The notes under the pieces are model-generated. The model saw nothing but the letters and a program-made list of their open reading frames with translations. It did not search any database and had not been told where the DNA came from. From positions 1-64,000 of the forward strand of contig NZ_VAUV01000007.1 in assembly GCF_005780165.1 (NCBI RefSeq): DNA of 64,000 nucleotides. Direction: 5' to 3'. Positions 23,886 to 32,860 of the stretch are shown here, piece by piece (within the stretch, counting starts at the first letter, position 1; every line of letters starts with the position of its first letter). The stretch is from Phragmitibacter flavus. Its GTDB lineage: Bacteria > Verrucomicrobiota > Verrucomicrobiia > Verrucomicrobiales > Verrucomicrobiaceae. Position numbers and translations under genes: made by a program.

Positions 23886-23930
23886 TTGTCTGGCGTTGCG
23901 CGCCATCCATGCGCTAACCTTCAAATAACC

Positions 23931-23937
23931 AAGGAGT
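23931..23937 (+). promoter_or_regulatory. Strong ribosome binding site of hpf
   Basis: AAGGAG lies 7 nt before the ATG at 23944, the clearest Shine-Dalgarno sequence in this operon. It fixes the start. Confidence 0.8.
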
Positions 23938-23943
23938 AAAACC

Positions 23944-24540
23944 ATGCAAGTTCACAACGTAAACCTGCCCATCACCGTCACTGGACGTCACGTTTCTGTC
24001 ACAGAAGCGATGCGTGAGTATGCACAAAAAAAAATCGAGCATCTGCACCTCGATTACCCCCGAATCATTGACGTCAAAGTGATTCTCGATGTGGAGAAAA
24101 AGGCGAGGCAGAAGGCGGAGATCATCCTCCATTGTGCCAATCATATTGTCATTGAGGTCGATACCGTAAGCGACGACATCTATGCGTCGATTGACGACTG
24201 CATCTCGAAAATGGCGAGGCGCATGCGCAAATACAAAACGCGTCTGCTGAAAAGCCATCACCGTCCAAGACAGGGCTCGATCAAGCACCTTGAGGAAACC
24301 GTGTTCCATGAGGATGCGATGGAAACGACGGATGAGCACATCGAGCCGGTGATCATTCACAAGGAGAATTATCGGGTCAAACCCTTGTTTCCCGATGAAG
24401 CGATCATGGATCTTGAGCTGAGCGAACGCCCTTTCGTGATGTTCCACAATGCGAAGAGCAACCGTATCGCCATCATTTTCCGTCGAAAAGACGGAGAATA
24501 TGGCATGATCGAGCCCGATGCCGGCAGTCAGGCTGCTTAG
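23944..24540 (+). CDS. hpf: Ribosome hibernation promoting factor, long form
   Basis: 198 residues. The N-terminal 95 residues form the HPF/YfiA domain (I-T-V-T-G-R-H-V-S-V-T-E-A-M-R-E-Y, K-V-I-L-D-V-E-K, D-D-I-Y-A-S-I-D-D). The C-terminal 60 form the dimerisation domain of long HPF (H-K-E-N-Y-R-V-K-P-L-F-P-D-E-A-I-M-D-L, F-V-M-F-H-N-A-K-S-N-R-I). It dimerises 70S ribosomes into 100S particles in stationary phase. Gene order lptA-lptB-hpf recalls the proteobacterial lptA-lptB-rpoN-hpf cluster, without rpoN. Confidence 0.95.
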   Translation: MQVHNVNLPITVTGRHVSVTEAMREYAQKKIEHLHLDYPRIIDVKVILDVEKKARQKAEIILHCANHIVIEVDTVSDDIYASIDDCISKMARRMRKYKTRLLKSHHRPRQGSIKHLEETVFHEDAMETTDEHIEPVIIHKENYRVKPLFPDEAIMDLELSERPFVMFHNAKSNRIAIIFRRKDGEYGMIEPDAGSQAA

Positions 24541-24589
24541 GGTTTGAACGGAAGATGAGTCTTCCGTGTCGCTAATCTTTTTGTAAACC

Positions 24590-24622
24590 AACCGCCATCC
24601 AGCAATGGGTGGCGGTTTTTTT
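24590..24622 (+). terminator. Rho-independent terminator after hpf
   Basis: Stem AACCGCCATCC / GGGTGGCGGTT with a short loop, followed by seven T residues. A second small hairpin (GGAAGA-TGAG-TCTTCC) precedes it at 24550-24565. It closes the kdsA-hpf transcription unit. Confidence 0.85.
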
Positions 24623-24743
24623 ATGAATTAGAGCCAAGAAACTCAAAATAGGCGCAGCAAAAAGAAATACTTGCTAAAGTAGGAATTTCTGGAAAAATCG
24701 TCAGGAAACCCTAATAATCACAATTCCTAAATTGTTCGTGGCC

Positions 24744-25460
24744 ATGAAAAAAATTTGTCTGATCGCTTTTCTCGCTTCCTCCATCGTGGCCGGGGTGCAA
24801 GCACAGGGATATGAAAGCCAGTATCCCTATGACCCTTACAGTCCGGCACCGCAGCCGCAGCCCAAGGGGCAGCAGAGCTATCAGACCTATGGTGGCAGTG
24901 GGGATTACGGTGGCGATTACAGCTCGCAGAGCACAAATAGTTTGCTCACCTATGGGTATTTGAGCGGGCATTACACGTATAACGATTTGAAGGATGACGA
25001 CCTCGAAGGAGGCAGTGGCTTTGGGATCGATTTGAGCGTGGAACTCATGAAACCGCTGTTTTTACACTTTGGTTTGGATCGTTTAACGAGCGAGACGCCC
25101 GATGCGAAAGAGATCGATGTGACAAGTGTCACGGGAGCGGCGGGCTTGTATCTGCCGTTCGCCTCGCGTTTTCACATGTTCGGGGAAGTTGGGGTGAGGT
25201 ATGATTTCGTGAACAGCGACTACGAGGTCGTTTACACGGACGATTTTGCGGTGTTTGTGCGTCCTGGGATTCGGTTTGCGGTGACTGACAAACTGGAACT
25301 GGGTGCGAGCCTGTTGTTTAACAACACGGACAATTACAACGAGTTCGTGGTGGAGATTGATGCGTTTTATGCGCTCTTCAGCTGGCTGGATGTGCATGCG
25401 GGGGTGGACTTCTCGGATGACATCAATTCGTATCAGCTTGGCGGACGCTGGCGCTGGTAG
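24744..25460 (+). CDS. Outer-membrane beta-barrel protein
   Basis: 238 residues from ATG 24744. Signal peptide 1-21 (A-S-S-I-V-A-G-V-Q-A cleavage). Residues about 22-65 are a Y/P/Q/G/S-rich linker. From about 70 onward alternating amphipathic strands (Y-L-S-G-H-Y-T-Y, F-H-M-F-G-E-V-G-V-R-Y-D-F, L-E-L-G-A-S-L-L-F-N) form an 8-10 strand barrel and the protein ends in W-R-W, an aromatic terminal residue as used by the BAM machinery. Porin-like or structural role; no specific family. Confidence 0.8.
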   Translation: MKKICLIAFLASSIVAGVQAQGYESQYPYDPYSPAPQPQPKGQQSYQTYGGSGDYGGDYSSQSTNSLLTYGYLSGHYTYNDLKDDDLEGGSGFGIDLSVELMKPLFLHFGLDRLTSETPDAKEIDVTSVTGAAGLYLPFASRFHMFGEVGVRYDFVNSDYEVVYTDDFAVFVRPGIRFAVTDKLELGASLLFNNTDNYNEFVVEIDAFYALFSWLDVHAGVDFSDDINSYQLGGRWRW

Positions 25461-25500
25461 TTTTTGGTGGCCTGCCGTTTTGCCACATTCAAGACGCATG

Positions 25501-25585
25501 AGGCGTCCCGATAGGACGCCTTGATATTCCGCCGAAGTCCCCGGCACCCTGTGCCGGGCTAATATGAGTTGTCCCGTTGGGACAA
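25501..25585. repeat. Three consecutive hairpins between convergent genes
   Basis: AGGCGTCC-CGAT-AGGACGCCT (25501-25521), CCCGGCAC-CCT-GTGCCGGG (25540-25558) and TTGTCCC-GTT-GGGACAA (25569-25585) follow one another between the barrel gene and the convergent HTTM-like gene. They look like REP-type palindromes and could serve as a bidirectional transcription stop. Confidence 0.75.
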
Positions 25586-25602
25586 AGCTTCCGGAAATTT
25601 AT

Positions 25603-26523
25603 TTAGAGTGCGCCCAAGGAGTTTTTGCGCTTCAGGGCATGGCCAATGTTGGGCATGACGAGGAATATGAGGATGGCGGCAATGTGTTGGTTGAACGTCA
25701 GGTTCATGACGTAGAAAATGCCGACGTGGAGGGAAACAAGGGCGAGGCCGAACCAGAAAGCGAGCTGGCGGTTGATGAGAACGATGAAGGCAGTGAGTTC
25801 AAGGACCAGGCCGGAACCAAAGAAGAGGCGGGCTAGATTGGGATGGTCGATGATGAGGCGGGTTGCTTGTTCGAGCCATGCGGGCGGGGAGATCCCTGTG
25901 TCATAAAATCCCGCCCAGTTGTTTTTGAGCAACTGAACGGCGAGGTAGGGGACGCGGATCACCCACTGGAAGTCGGAAGCGATGAGTTTGACGATTCCGG
26001 AGACAACGTATGAAGCGGCGATGACTACGGTGGCGGTGTAGGCGACGAGTTGCTGTCGTTCCAGTTGGGGGGCAAGCAGGGTGCGTGTTTGCCATCGTAG
26101 CGCGCCGAGGGGGGTTCGTTGGGGCAGCAGACAGACGATGAACTGACCGAGGCACATGAGCGTGACGAGCTGCCAGCTGTGTTGGGTTTCTCCCTGAGAG
26201 TTAACGAGGGTGCCGATGCAGATGCTGTAGAAAAGCGCGGGAAACAATCCCAAAGCGGGGGCGATTCCGATGGTGTAGAGGAAAAGTCCGGCCATGACGA
26301 TGGCCTTGGTGGCGAAACCTGGGGGATCGTCGGCAAGCCAGGTCAGGTCGACAAAGTTGGCGATGCCGGTGGGGTGGGCCTGGGTGGTGTAGGTTTTCGT
26401 TGCCCACTTGATGTTGTCAAAAACGAGAAACGAAAAACCGGCGCGGACGAGCCACAGCTGCCATTGCCGATAGGAAAAAGGATTTGGCTGCCACCAGGGA
26501 CGGTAGGATTCGAGAGGTGTCAT
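25603..26523 (-). CDS. HTTM / vitamin K-dependent gamma-carboxylase-like membrane protein
   Basis: 306 residues with about seven hydrophobic helices. It starts W-Q-P-N-P-F-S-Y-R-Q-W-Q-L-W-L-V-R-A, a layout common to HTTM-domain proteins, which are distant relatives of vitamin K-dependent gamma-carboxylase. Catalytic identity cannot be judged; many bacterial HTTM proteins are uncharacterised. The start codon overlaps the stop of the upstream gene by 4 bp (ATGA), so the two are translationally coupled and probably work together. Confidence 0.7.
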   Translation of the reverse strand: MTPLESYRPWWQPNPFSYRQWQLWLVRAGFSFLVFDNIKWATKTYTTQAHPTGIANFVDLTWLADDPPGFATKAIVMAGLFLYTIGIAPALGLFPALFYSICIGTLVNSQGETQHSWQLVTLMCLGQFIVCLLPQRTPLGALRWQTRTLLAPQLERQQLVAYTATVVIAASYVVSGIVKLIASDFQWVIRVPYLAVQLLKNNWAGFYDTGISPPAWLEQATRLIIDHPNLARLFFGSGLVLELTAFIVLINRQLAFWFGLALVSLHVGIFYVMNLTFNQHIAAILIFLVMPNIGHALKRKNSLGAL

Positions 26524-27032
26524 GAATCGGCGGGCGAGGTGGAGGGAATGACTAAGATTTGAGTGGCGAGCAGCTCGGGAACATGTTCGCGGACGTGATC
26601 CTGTTCGCGGTCAAATTCAAAGGTGCGGAGGTAGAGGCGTAGTTCGCGGGTGTCAGGATTGAGTCGTCTGTCGTTGAGGGCATAGATGAGGCTTTGAAGC
26701 ACGATGGCACCGGCTTTCTGCCTTTCCGCTGGAAGAGCATCATTGATGTTGCGATTGCTTTTTTTGCAGAGTTCGCTGAGCTCCTTCTTGTAGCGTTTTT
26801 TGGCGCTGCTGGAGCTCGTCCTGAGCAGCGGTTTCATGGAGAGGGGCTGGTCGTTCTCGTCAGTGACATACATGACGTCGGCGTCGAGTCCGAAGTTGGA
26901 ATACATCGGGAAATTGGAGAAGGGGAACTGTTCGCCGACGACATAGAGGAAGATGACAAGGGCGGTCATGTGGCGGAAGGGGAGCTTGAGCCACCAGCGC
27001 TTCCAGGTTTCAGATGAGGGAATTCGGATCAT
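26520..27032 (-). CDS. Partner protein of the HTTM-like gene
   Basis: 170 residues from ATG 27032 (a frame 14 codons longer exists but lacks support). One hydrophobic segment near residues 22-37 (MTALVIFLYVVGEQFPF) is followed at once by S-N-F-P-M-Y-S-N-F, a motif I associate with small proteins that accompany HTTM/thiol-disulfide genes. The rest is a charged helical domain. It probably sits in the inner membrane with its C-terminal domain on one face. First gene of a two-gene operon. Confidence 0.65.
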   Translation of the reverse strand: MIRIPSSETWKRWWLKLPFRHMTALVIFLYVVGEQFPFSNFPMYSNFGLDADVMYVTDENDQPLSMKPLLRTSSSSAKKRYKKELSELCKKSNRNINDALPAERQKAGAIVLQSLIYALNDRRLNPDTRELRLYLRTFEFDREQDHVREHVPELLATQILVIPSTSPADS

Positions 27033-27188
27033 GGGACGACAGCCCTCTTGAGGGCGGAAAGGGGGGTAAGCCAACTTCGAAAAGGCGCAATGTCAATTGT
27101 GGCCCATCTGCATGGGCAGTGTTGAGAAGAGGGGAAATGATAAATTTACCATTTGCGAGTGTGTAATCTGGCGCTTTGATCTCGCTTC

Positions 27189-27911
27189 ATGAAAAGCCGT
27201 TTCTTGTGGCGATCTTTTAAGTCCCGTTTTCGGGATCATGTGGCGGAACTGGCGGTGATTCGCGAGGCGGTGAAGCCAGGTGAGGTGATCGTTGATATCG
27301 GTGCCAACAAGGGAAGTTATCTTTACTGGTTGTCGCGATGGGTGGGCAATGGTCGGGTTTATGCGTTTGAGCCGCAAAGGAGTCTGGCCGAATATTTGCA
27401 GAAAGCCTGTGCGGCCTGTCGTTTGCACAATGTGACCATTGAAGCGAAGGCCGTTTCCTCACAGGCAGGCATGTTTGAGTTGCTGATCCCTGGGGAGGGT
27501 GATTCGCCGGGAGCGACGCTGAATCGGAAAATTACAGAACGTGAGAATTGCCGGTCGGAGCAGGTGGAGGTGGTGACCCTTGATGAGTATTTTCCTGCGA
27601 ACGTGAGGATTGGCGCATTAAAAATCGATGCGGAGGGGGCGGAACTGGCGATCTTTGAGGGGGCACAGCGAATTCTTGCCGAACAATCTCCGGTGCTGGT
27701 GTTTGAGTGCGAGCAGCGACACTTGGAAAAGGGGACGGTGCAGGACGTTTTTGAATATCTTGGTTCACGAGGTTATCAGGGGCATTTCATCGATGGTCGC
27801 ATCTTGCGTCCGCTGCAGGAATTTGATCTGGGCGTGCATCAAAATAACACGGGGGAGCGGTTTTGGGATGCGAAGGGTTACATCAATAATTTCGTCTTCA
27901 GAAAACGGTGA
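27189..27911 (+). CDS. FkbM family methyltransferase
   Basis: 240 residues. SAM-binding motif I V-I-V-D-I-G-A-N-K-G-S-Y, the acidic loop V-Y-A-F-E-P-Q, then T-L-D-E-Y-F and I-G-A-L-K-I-D-A-E-G-A-E-L-A-I-F-E-G-A, the standard FkbM sequence order. Members O-methylate sugars or other small molecules, often in surface polysaccharide synthesis. Cytosolic; substrate unknown. It is a single-gene unit divergent from the HTTM-like pair. Confidence 0.9.
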   Translation: MKSRFLWRSFKSRFRDHVAELAVIREAVKPGEVIVDIGANKGSYLYWLSRWVGNGRVYAFEPQRSLAEYLQKACAACRLHNVTIEAKAVSSQAGMFELLIPGEGDSPGATLNRKITERENCRSEQVEVVTLDEYFPANVRIGALKIDAEGAELAIFEGAQRILAEQSPVLVFECEQRHLEKGTVQDVFEYLGSRGYQGHFIDGRILRPLQEFDLGVHQNNTGERFWDAKGYINNFVFRKR

Positions 27912-28018
27912 AGGGCGATGAGCGGAAAATGCCGGGGACGGCCTATTTTGCGAGGATCCGGCGAATTGGCCGCATGATATAGTGCGATAAACCTTTTGCG
28001 TGTGCCCCCCTTCTGTCT

Positions 28019-29890
28019 ATGGTCTCCTCTCCCATGTCTCCTGAGGTTGAAAAATTGGTTAATGCCGGAAAGCTGTCGCGCGATGACGGTGAAAAATTGT
28101 CAAAATTAACCACTGGTGCGTTTTGTGTGCACAAAAGCTGGGGGGCGGGACGCGTGGCGGAATGGGACCTTTTGGGTGACAAGATTGTCATCAATTTCGA
28201 AGACAAAGCGGGTCATGCGATGAAGTTGAGTTTTGCGGTGGGGTCGCTGGAGGTGTTGCCGGATGATCATTTGCTGGCACGTCGGGTGGGCGATCTTGCG
28301 GGGTTGAAGGCTTTGGCAAAGAGTGATCCGGTTGGACTGGTGGTGGCGGCTTTGAAAAGCCATGGCGGCAAGATGTCGCTGGACACGCTGGAAAAATTCA
28401 TGTCACCCAAGGTGCTGACCGCGTCAGAATACAAGTCGTGGTGGACGGCGGCGAAGAAGGCATTGAAGGACAAACGTCACATTGTGGTGCCAGCCAAACG
28501 CACGGAGTTGCTGGTGTTGCGCGAGGAGGATGCAAGTCCGGGTGCAGCGATGCTGCTGGATCTGGTCAACGCCCGCGATTTGAAAGCCAAGCTGGCGGCG
28601 GTTTCGCGTTTGATGAAGGACATTGATTTGGTGAATGATCCCGAGACGGAACTGAAGCCGGTGTTTGAAGAGATCAGCAGCACGGTGAGCAAGTCCTGGC
28701 GTTTGAATTTGAAGGATTCGTTGCATTTGCTGGTGGCCCGCGATGAGTTGCAGGACGAGGCCAAGGTGGCGGAGTTGCCGGCGGGTTCGTTAACTTTGGT
28801 GGAGCTGATGCGTGAGAACCGCGCCCAGTTGGCGGATGCCGTGAACGGTTTGCCTGCGGCATTTTTGGGACGTGTCTACCGGGTGTTTCCCCAGGCGTTT
28901 CCTGAGCGTGGATGGGTGGTCGAATCATTGAATCATCTTACCCGCACGGGTGGTCGCGCCGTGGCGGAAATTGCTTCGGTGCTGGATGCCAATGACGAGC
29001 TGGATGTGCTTGCGGAGTTTTTGAAGAAGGCGGTGCGCAATCGTCAATTGAGCACGGATCTTTTGATCTGGATGTGCAAGGAACGGAAAGGCAAAGCGGA
29101 GAGTGTTTTCGACATGGATCTTGGCAATGCAATTCTGAGTGCCTTGGAGGACGATCACATTGCGGGTGGTCCGAAACGCACCGGGCGTTTGAGTGATGCG
29201 TTTACGGAAGACGTGGGTCTGGTGCCGGAGATGGTGGCAGATGCGGATGCGGATGAAGTTCGTTTGTTTGGTAAACGCATTTTGGCGACGCCGGTGTTTG
29301 ATGGATTGACCCGTCGTTCGTTGATGGGTCGTTTGATCAAGACGCGTCCAGAAATGCAGGCGCTGATGGACGAAGGTTCGCAGTCGACCGAGCAGATGGC
29401 CCTGGTGGTATCGTGGGAGAGCATGGAGCATCGCAAGCTGGAGCTGGAAGACCTAGTAAAGGTGCAGATTCCGCAAAACAAAAAAGACATTCAGATCGCG
29501 CGTGAGTATGGCGATTTGCGCGAGAACTTCGAGTATAAGAGCGCGCGTCAGCATCAGGCGGTGTTGTTGCGATTGCAGTCGAAGTATGAGCGTGAACTGC
29601 GCAATGCACGCGGCACGGATTTTGTTGGCGTCGGCACGGAGAGTGTTGGCATCGGCACGGTGGTGGACCTCGAAGATGTGGCCACGGGCGAGAAGGAAAC
29701 GCATTCAGTTCTTGGTGCCTGGGATGGCAATCCGGACAAGTTCATTTTGTCTTACCTGTCGGAGATGGCGAAGGCGATCATTGGCAAAAAGATTGGCGAG
29801 GAGGCGGATATCCCCACGGATACCGCCGGGACCCGCAAGGTGCGGGTGACGGGTATCCGGGCGTATCGGACGGAACCGCCACTTGCGTAG
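28019..29890 (+). CDS. GreA-like transcription factor with very long N-terminal extension
   Basis: 623 residues, about four times the size of GreA (about 158). The C-terminal 165 residues are Gre-like: a coiled coil containing A-R-E-Y-G-D-L-R-E-N-F-E-Y-K-S-A, with the D and E that act at the polymerase active site in GreA, then an FKBP-like domain (V-G-I-G-T-V-V-D-L-E, S-Y-L-S-E-M-A-K-A-I-I-G-K-K). The first 60 residues contain a small beta-domain (W-G-A-G-R-V-A-E-W-D). The middle 350 are helical, with no known domain. Presumably rescues backtracked RNA polymerase; the extension may add partners. An ATG at 28034 is an alternative start. Confidence 0.85.
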   Translation: MVSSPMSPEVEKLVNAGKLSRDDGEKLSKLTTGAFCVHKSWGAGRVAEWDLLGDKIVINFEDKAGHAMKLSFAVGSLEVLPDDHLLARRVGDLAGLKALAKSDPVGLVVAALKSHGGKMSLDTLEKFMSPKVLTASEYKSWWTAAKKALKDKRHIVVPAKRTELLVLREEDASPGAAMLLDLVNARDLKAKLAAVSRLMKDIDLVNDPETELKPVFEEISSTVSKSWRLNLKDSLHLLVARDELQDEAKVAELPAGSLTLVELMRENRAQLADAVNGLPAAFLGRVYRVFPQAFPERGWVVESLNHLTRTGGRAVAEIASVLDANDELDVLAEFLKKAVRNRQLSTDLLIWMCKERKGKAESVFDMDLGNAILSALEDDHIAGGPKRTGRLSDAFTEDVGLVPEMVADADADEVRLFGKRILATPVFDGLTRRSLMGRLIKTRPEMQALMDEGSQSTEQMALVVSWESMEHRKLELEDLVKVQIPQNKKDIQIAREYGDLRENFEYKSARQHQAVLLRLQSKYERELRNARGTDFVGVGTESVGIGTVVDLEDVATGEKETHSVLGAWDGNPDKFILSYLSEMAKAIIGKKIGEEADIPTDTAGTRKVRVTGIRAYRTEPPLA

Positions 29891-29898
29891 TGTGCTAA

Positions 29899-31221
<1,323 letters not shown>

Positions 31222-31270
31222 TCTAGTCGAGGTTAGTTTTGGCTTAACGATTTATCTTCACACCTTCACC

Positions 31271-31618
31271 ATGCTTGACGAGGATTTCGATGTTGAACAG
31301 TCGCAGACTGGGCGCTCGAAATTGCTGTCAGGTTTGGTGAAGGTGAATCGTTATTTGCTGGCGTTGCTGATTGTGCCGGCGGGATTGATTTATTTTTGGC
31401 CGCCATTTGAAGATCAGAAGGTGGCTTTGGAAAAGCTGGATGGATTGACGGTGCAGCGCGACTCGATGAAGGCGCGTGCGGCATTGATGGAACAAAAGCT
31501 GGAATTGATCCAGAAGGATGAGGACTATCTGGAGGCCATGGCCCGTGACCGCCTGCACCTTCAGAAGGATGGAGAGGTGATTGTCCGCTTTGAAGATGGC
31601 AATGGCCCGGTAAAATGA
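31271..31618 (+). CDS. FtsB/DivIC-type septum formation initiator protein
   Basis: 115 residues: a cytosolic N-terminus of about 28, one membrane helix (Y-L-L-A-L-L-I-V-P-A-G-L-I-Y-F-W), a coiled coil (about 49-85) and a short conserved end E-A-M-A-R-D-R-L-H-L-Q-K-D-G-E. This is the bitopic layout of FtsB/DivIC, which links FtsQ and FtsL in the division complex. The eno-ftsB neighbourhood is also seen in Proteobacteria, which supports the call. Confidence 0.85.
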   Translation: MLDEDFDVEQSQTGRSKLLSGLVKVNRYLLALLIVPAGLIYFWPPFEDQKVALEKLDGLTVQRDSMKARAALMEQKLELIQKDEDYLEAMARDRLHLQKDGEVIVRFEDGNGPVK

Positions 31619-31639
31619 GGCTGTAAGGGTGAAGCTCAC

Positions 31640-32785
31640 ATGGGACCAAAGATTTTTGATCGTTATATCTGGCGTCAGGTGGCGTCTTCGACCCTGACCG
31701 GCGTGCTCGTATTGACGGGTGTGATGGTGCTGGGGAACGTGTTTAAGGAGATGGAGCGCCTGCTGGGGGATACGGTGGGACTGCCGATATTGCTGGTGTT
31801 GCAGTTCATCAGTTATGTGGTGCCCTATTCGTTGGTGTTCACGATTCCGTGGGCATTGCTGACGGCGATTTTGCTGGTGTTCGGACGCATGAGTGCGGAC
31901 AACGAGATGACGGCGTTGCGCATGACAGGCATGTCCATGCCGCGCATTTGTCTTCCGGTATTTATCTTGGCGACGTTGATGAGCGGGTTGTGTTATTTTG
32001 TGAATTTGGAATTGGCTCCGCTGACGAAAAACAAGATCAAGCGACTGTTTTACGATGTGGCGTTGGATGATCCGGCGATGCTTTTCCAACCGGGGAAGGT
32101 GTTGGACCGGTTTCCGGGTTATCGGATTTACGTGGCCAAGCGCGAAGGCAACAATCTTGAGGGGGTGGAGATTTATCAGACCGACGGTTCGCGCAGTGAG
32201 AGCTATATTCGGGCAAAGAACGCCGAGTTGGAGATAACGCCGGGAGTCACAGATTTTATTTTGTTGCTGCGGGATGGTCAGGTGGAGACTTGGGATGGAG
32301 GCGAGGACGGGTCGTCAACAGATGTGTTGAATGATTTGCAGCCGGTGTCGTTCCGGGAGATGCCAATCACTTTTCCTCTAAGCCGGCTGCAGAAAAAGTC
32401 CGAAAAAGTCTCTAACAGCATGAAGACGACGGAGGCCCTTTGGCAGGAGGTGAAAAGCGGCGTGAGCACGGTGGACCAATTGCCGATGAACGAGAAGCTG
32501 GTGTCCTCTTCGCGAACTGAACTGTCGATGCGCTACAGTTTCTCGCTGGCGGCGGTGGTGTTTGTGCTGGTGGGGATTCCGCTGGGGATCACGGCGCAAC
32601 GGAGGGAGACCTCGATTGGGTTTGCGTTGAGTTTGATCGTAGCGGTTTCGTATATTTTCGTGATCATTTTTGCGAGCACGCAGGCGGAAAAGCCGAGTTC
32701 GTATCCGCATCTGTTGATGTGGCTGCCGAATGTGGTGTTCATTGCGGTGGGCAGCCGCCTGTTTTGGAAACTGTGTCAGCGGTAG
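31640..32785 (+). CDS. LptF/LptG family LPS export permease
   Basis: 381 residues. Three hydrophobic helices in the first 115 residues (including Y-V-V-P-Y-S-L-V-F-T-I-P-W-A-L-L and the coupling segment D-N-E-M-T-A-L-R-M-T-G-M-S), a periplasmic beta-jellyroll of about 170 residues, then three more helices, as in LptF and LptG. Works with LptB (23079) to pull LPS from the inner membrane. Only one such permease is in the window, and whether it is LptF or LptG cannot be told. Confidence 0.9.
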   Translation: MGPKIFDRYIWRQVASSTLTGVLVLTGVMVLGNVFKEMERLLGDTVGLPILLVLQFISYVVPYSLVFTIPWALLTAILLVFGRMSADNEMTALRMTGMSMPRICLPVFILATLMSGLCYFVNLELAPLTKNKIKRLFYDVALDDPAMLFQPGKVLDRFPGYRIYVAKREGNNLEGVEIYQTDGSRSESYIRAKNAELEITPGVTDFILLLRDGQVETWDGGEDGSSTDVLNDLQPVSFREMPITFPLSRLQKKSEKVSNSMKTTEALWQEVKSGVSTVDQLPMNEKLVSSSRTELSMRYSFSLAAVVFVLVGIPLGITAQRRETSIGFALSLIVAVSYIFVIIFASTQAEKPSSYPHLLMWLPNVVFIAVGSRLFWKLCQR

Positions 32786-32800
32786 AGGGATAAGAAAGTA

Positions 32801-32849
32801 GAAGGCCCGTCCCGGGCCTTGGACGAAGCAAGGCTCGGGACGAGCCTTC
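32801..32849. terminator. Bidirectional terminator between convergent genes
   Basis: Two mutually inverted GC-rich blocks: GAAGGCCCGTCCCGGGCCTT and, 9 nt on, its near-inverse AAGGCTCGGGACGAGCCTTC, which can also pair internally. It sits between the LptF/G gene (plus) and the 608-residue gene (minus). Confidence 0.7.
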
Positions 32850-32860
32850 AACTTTCTCGG

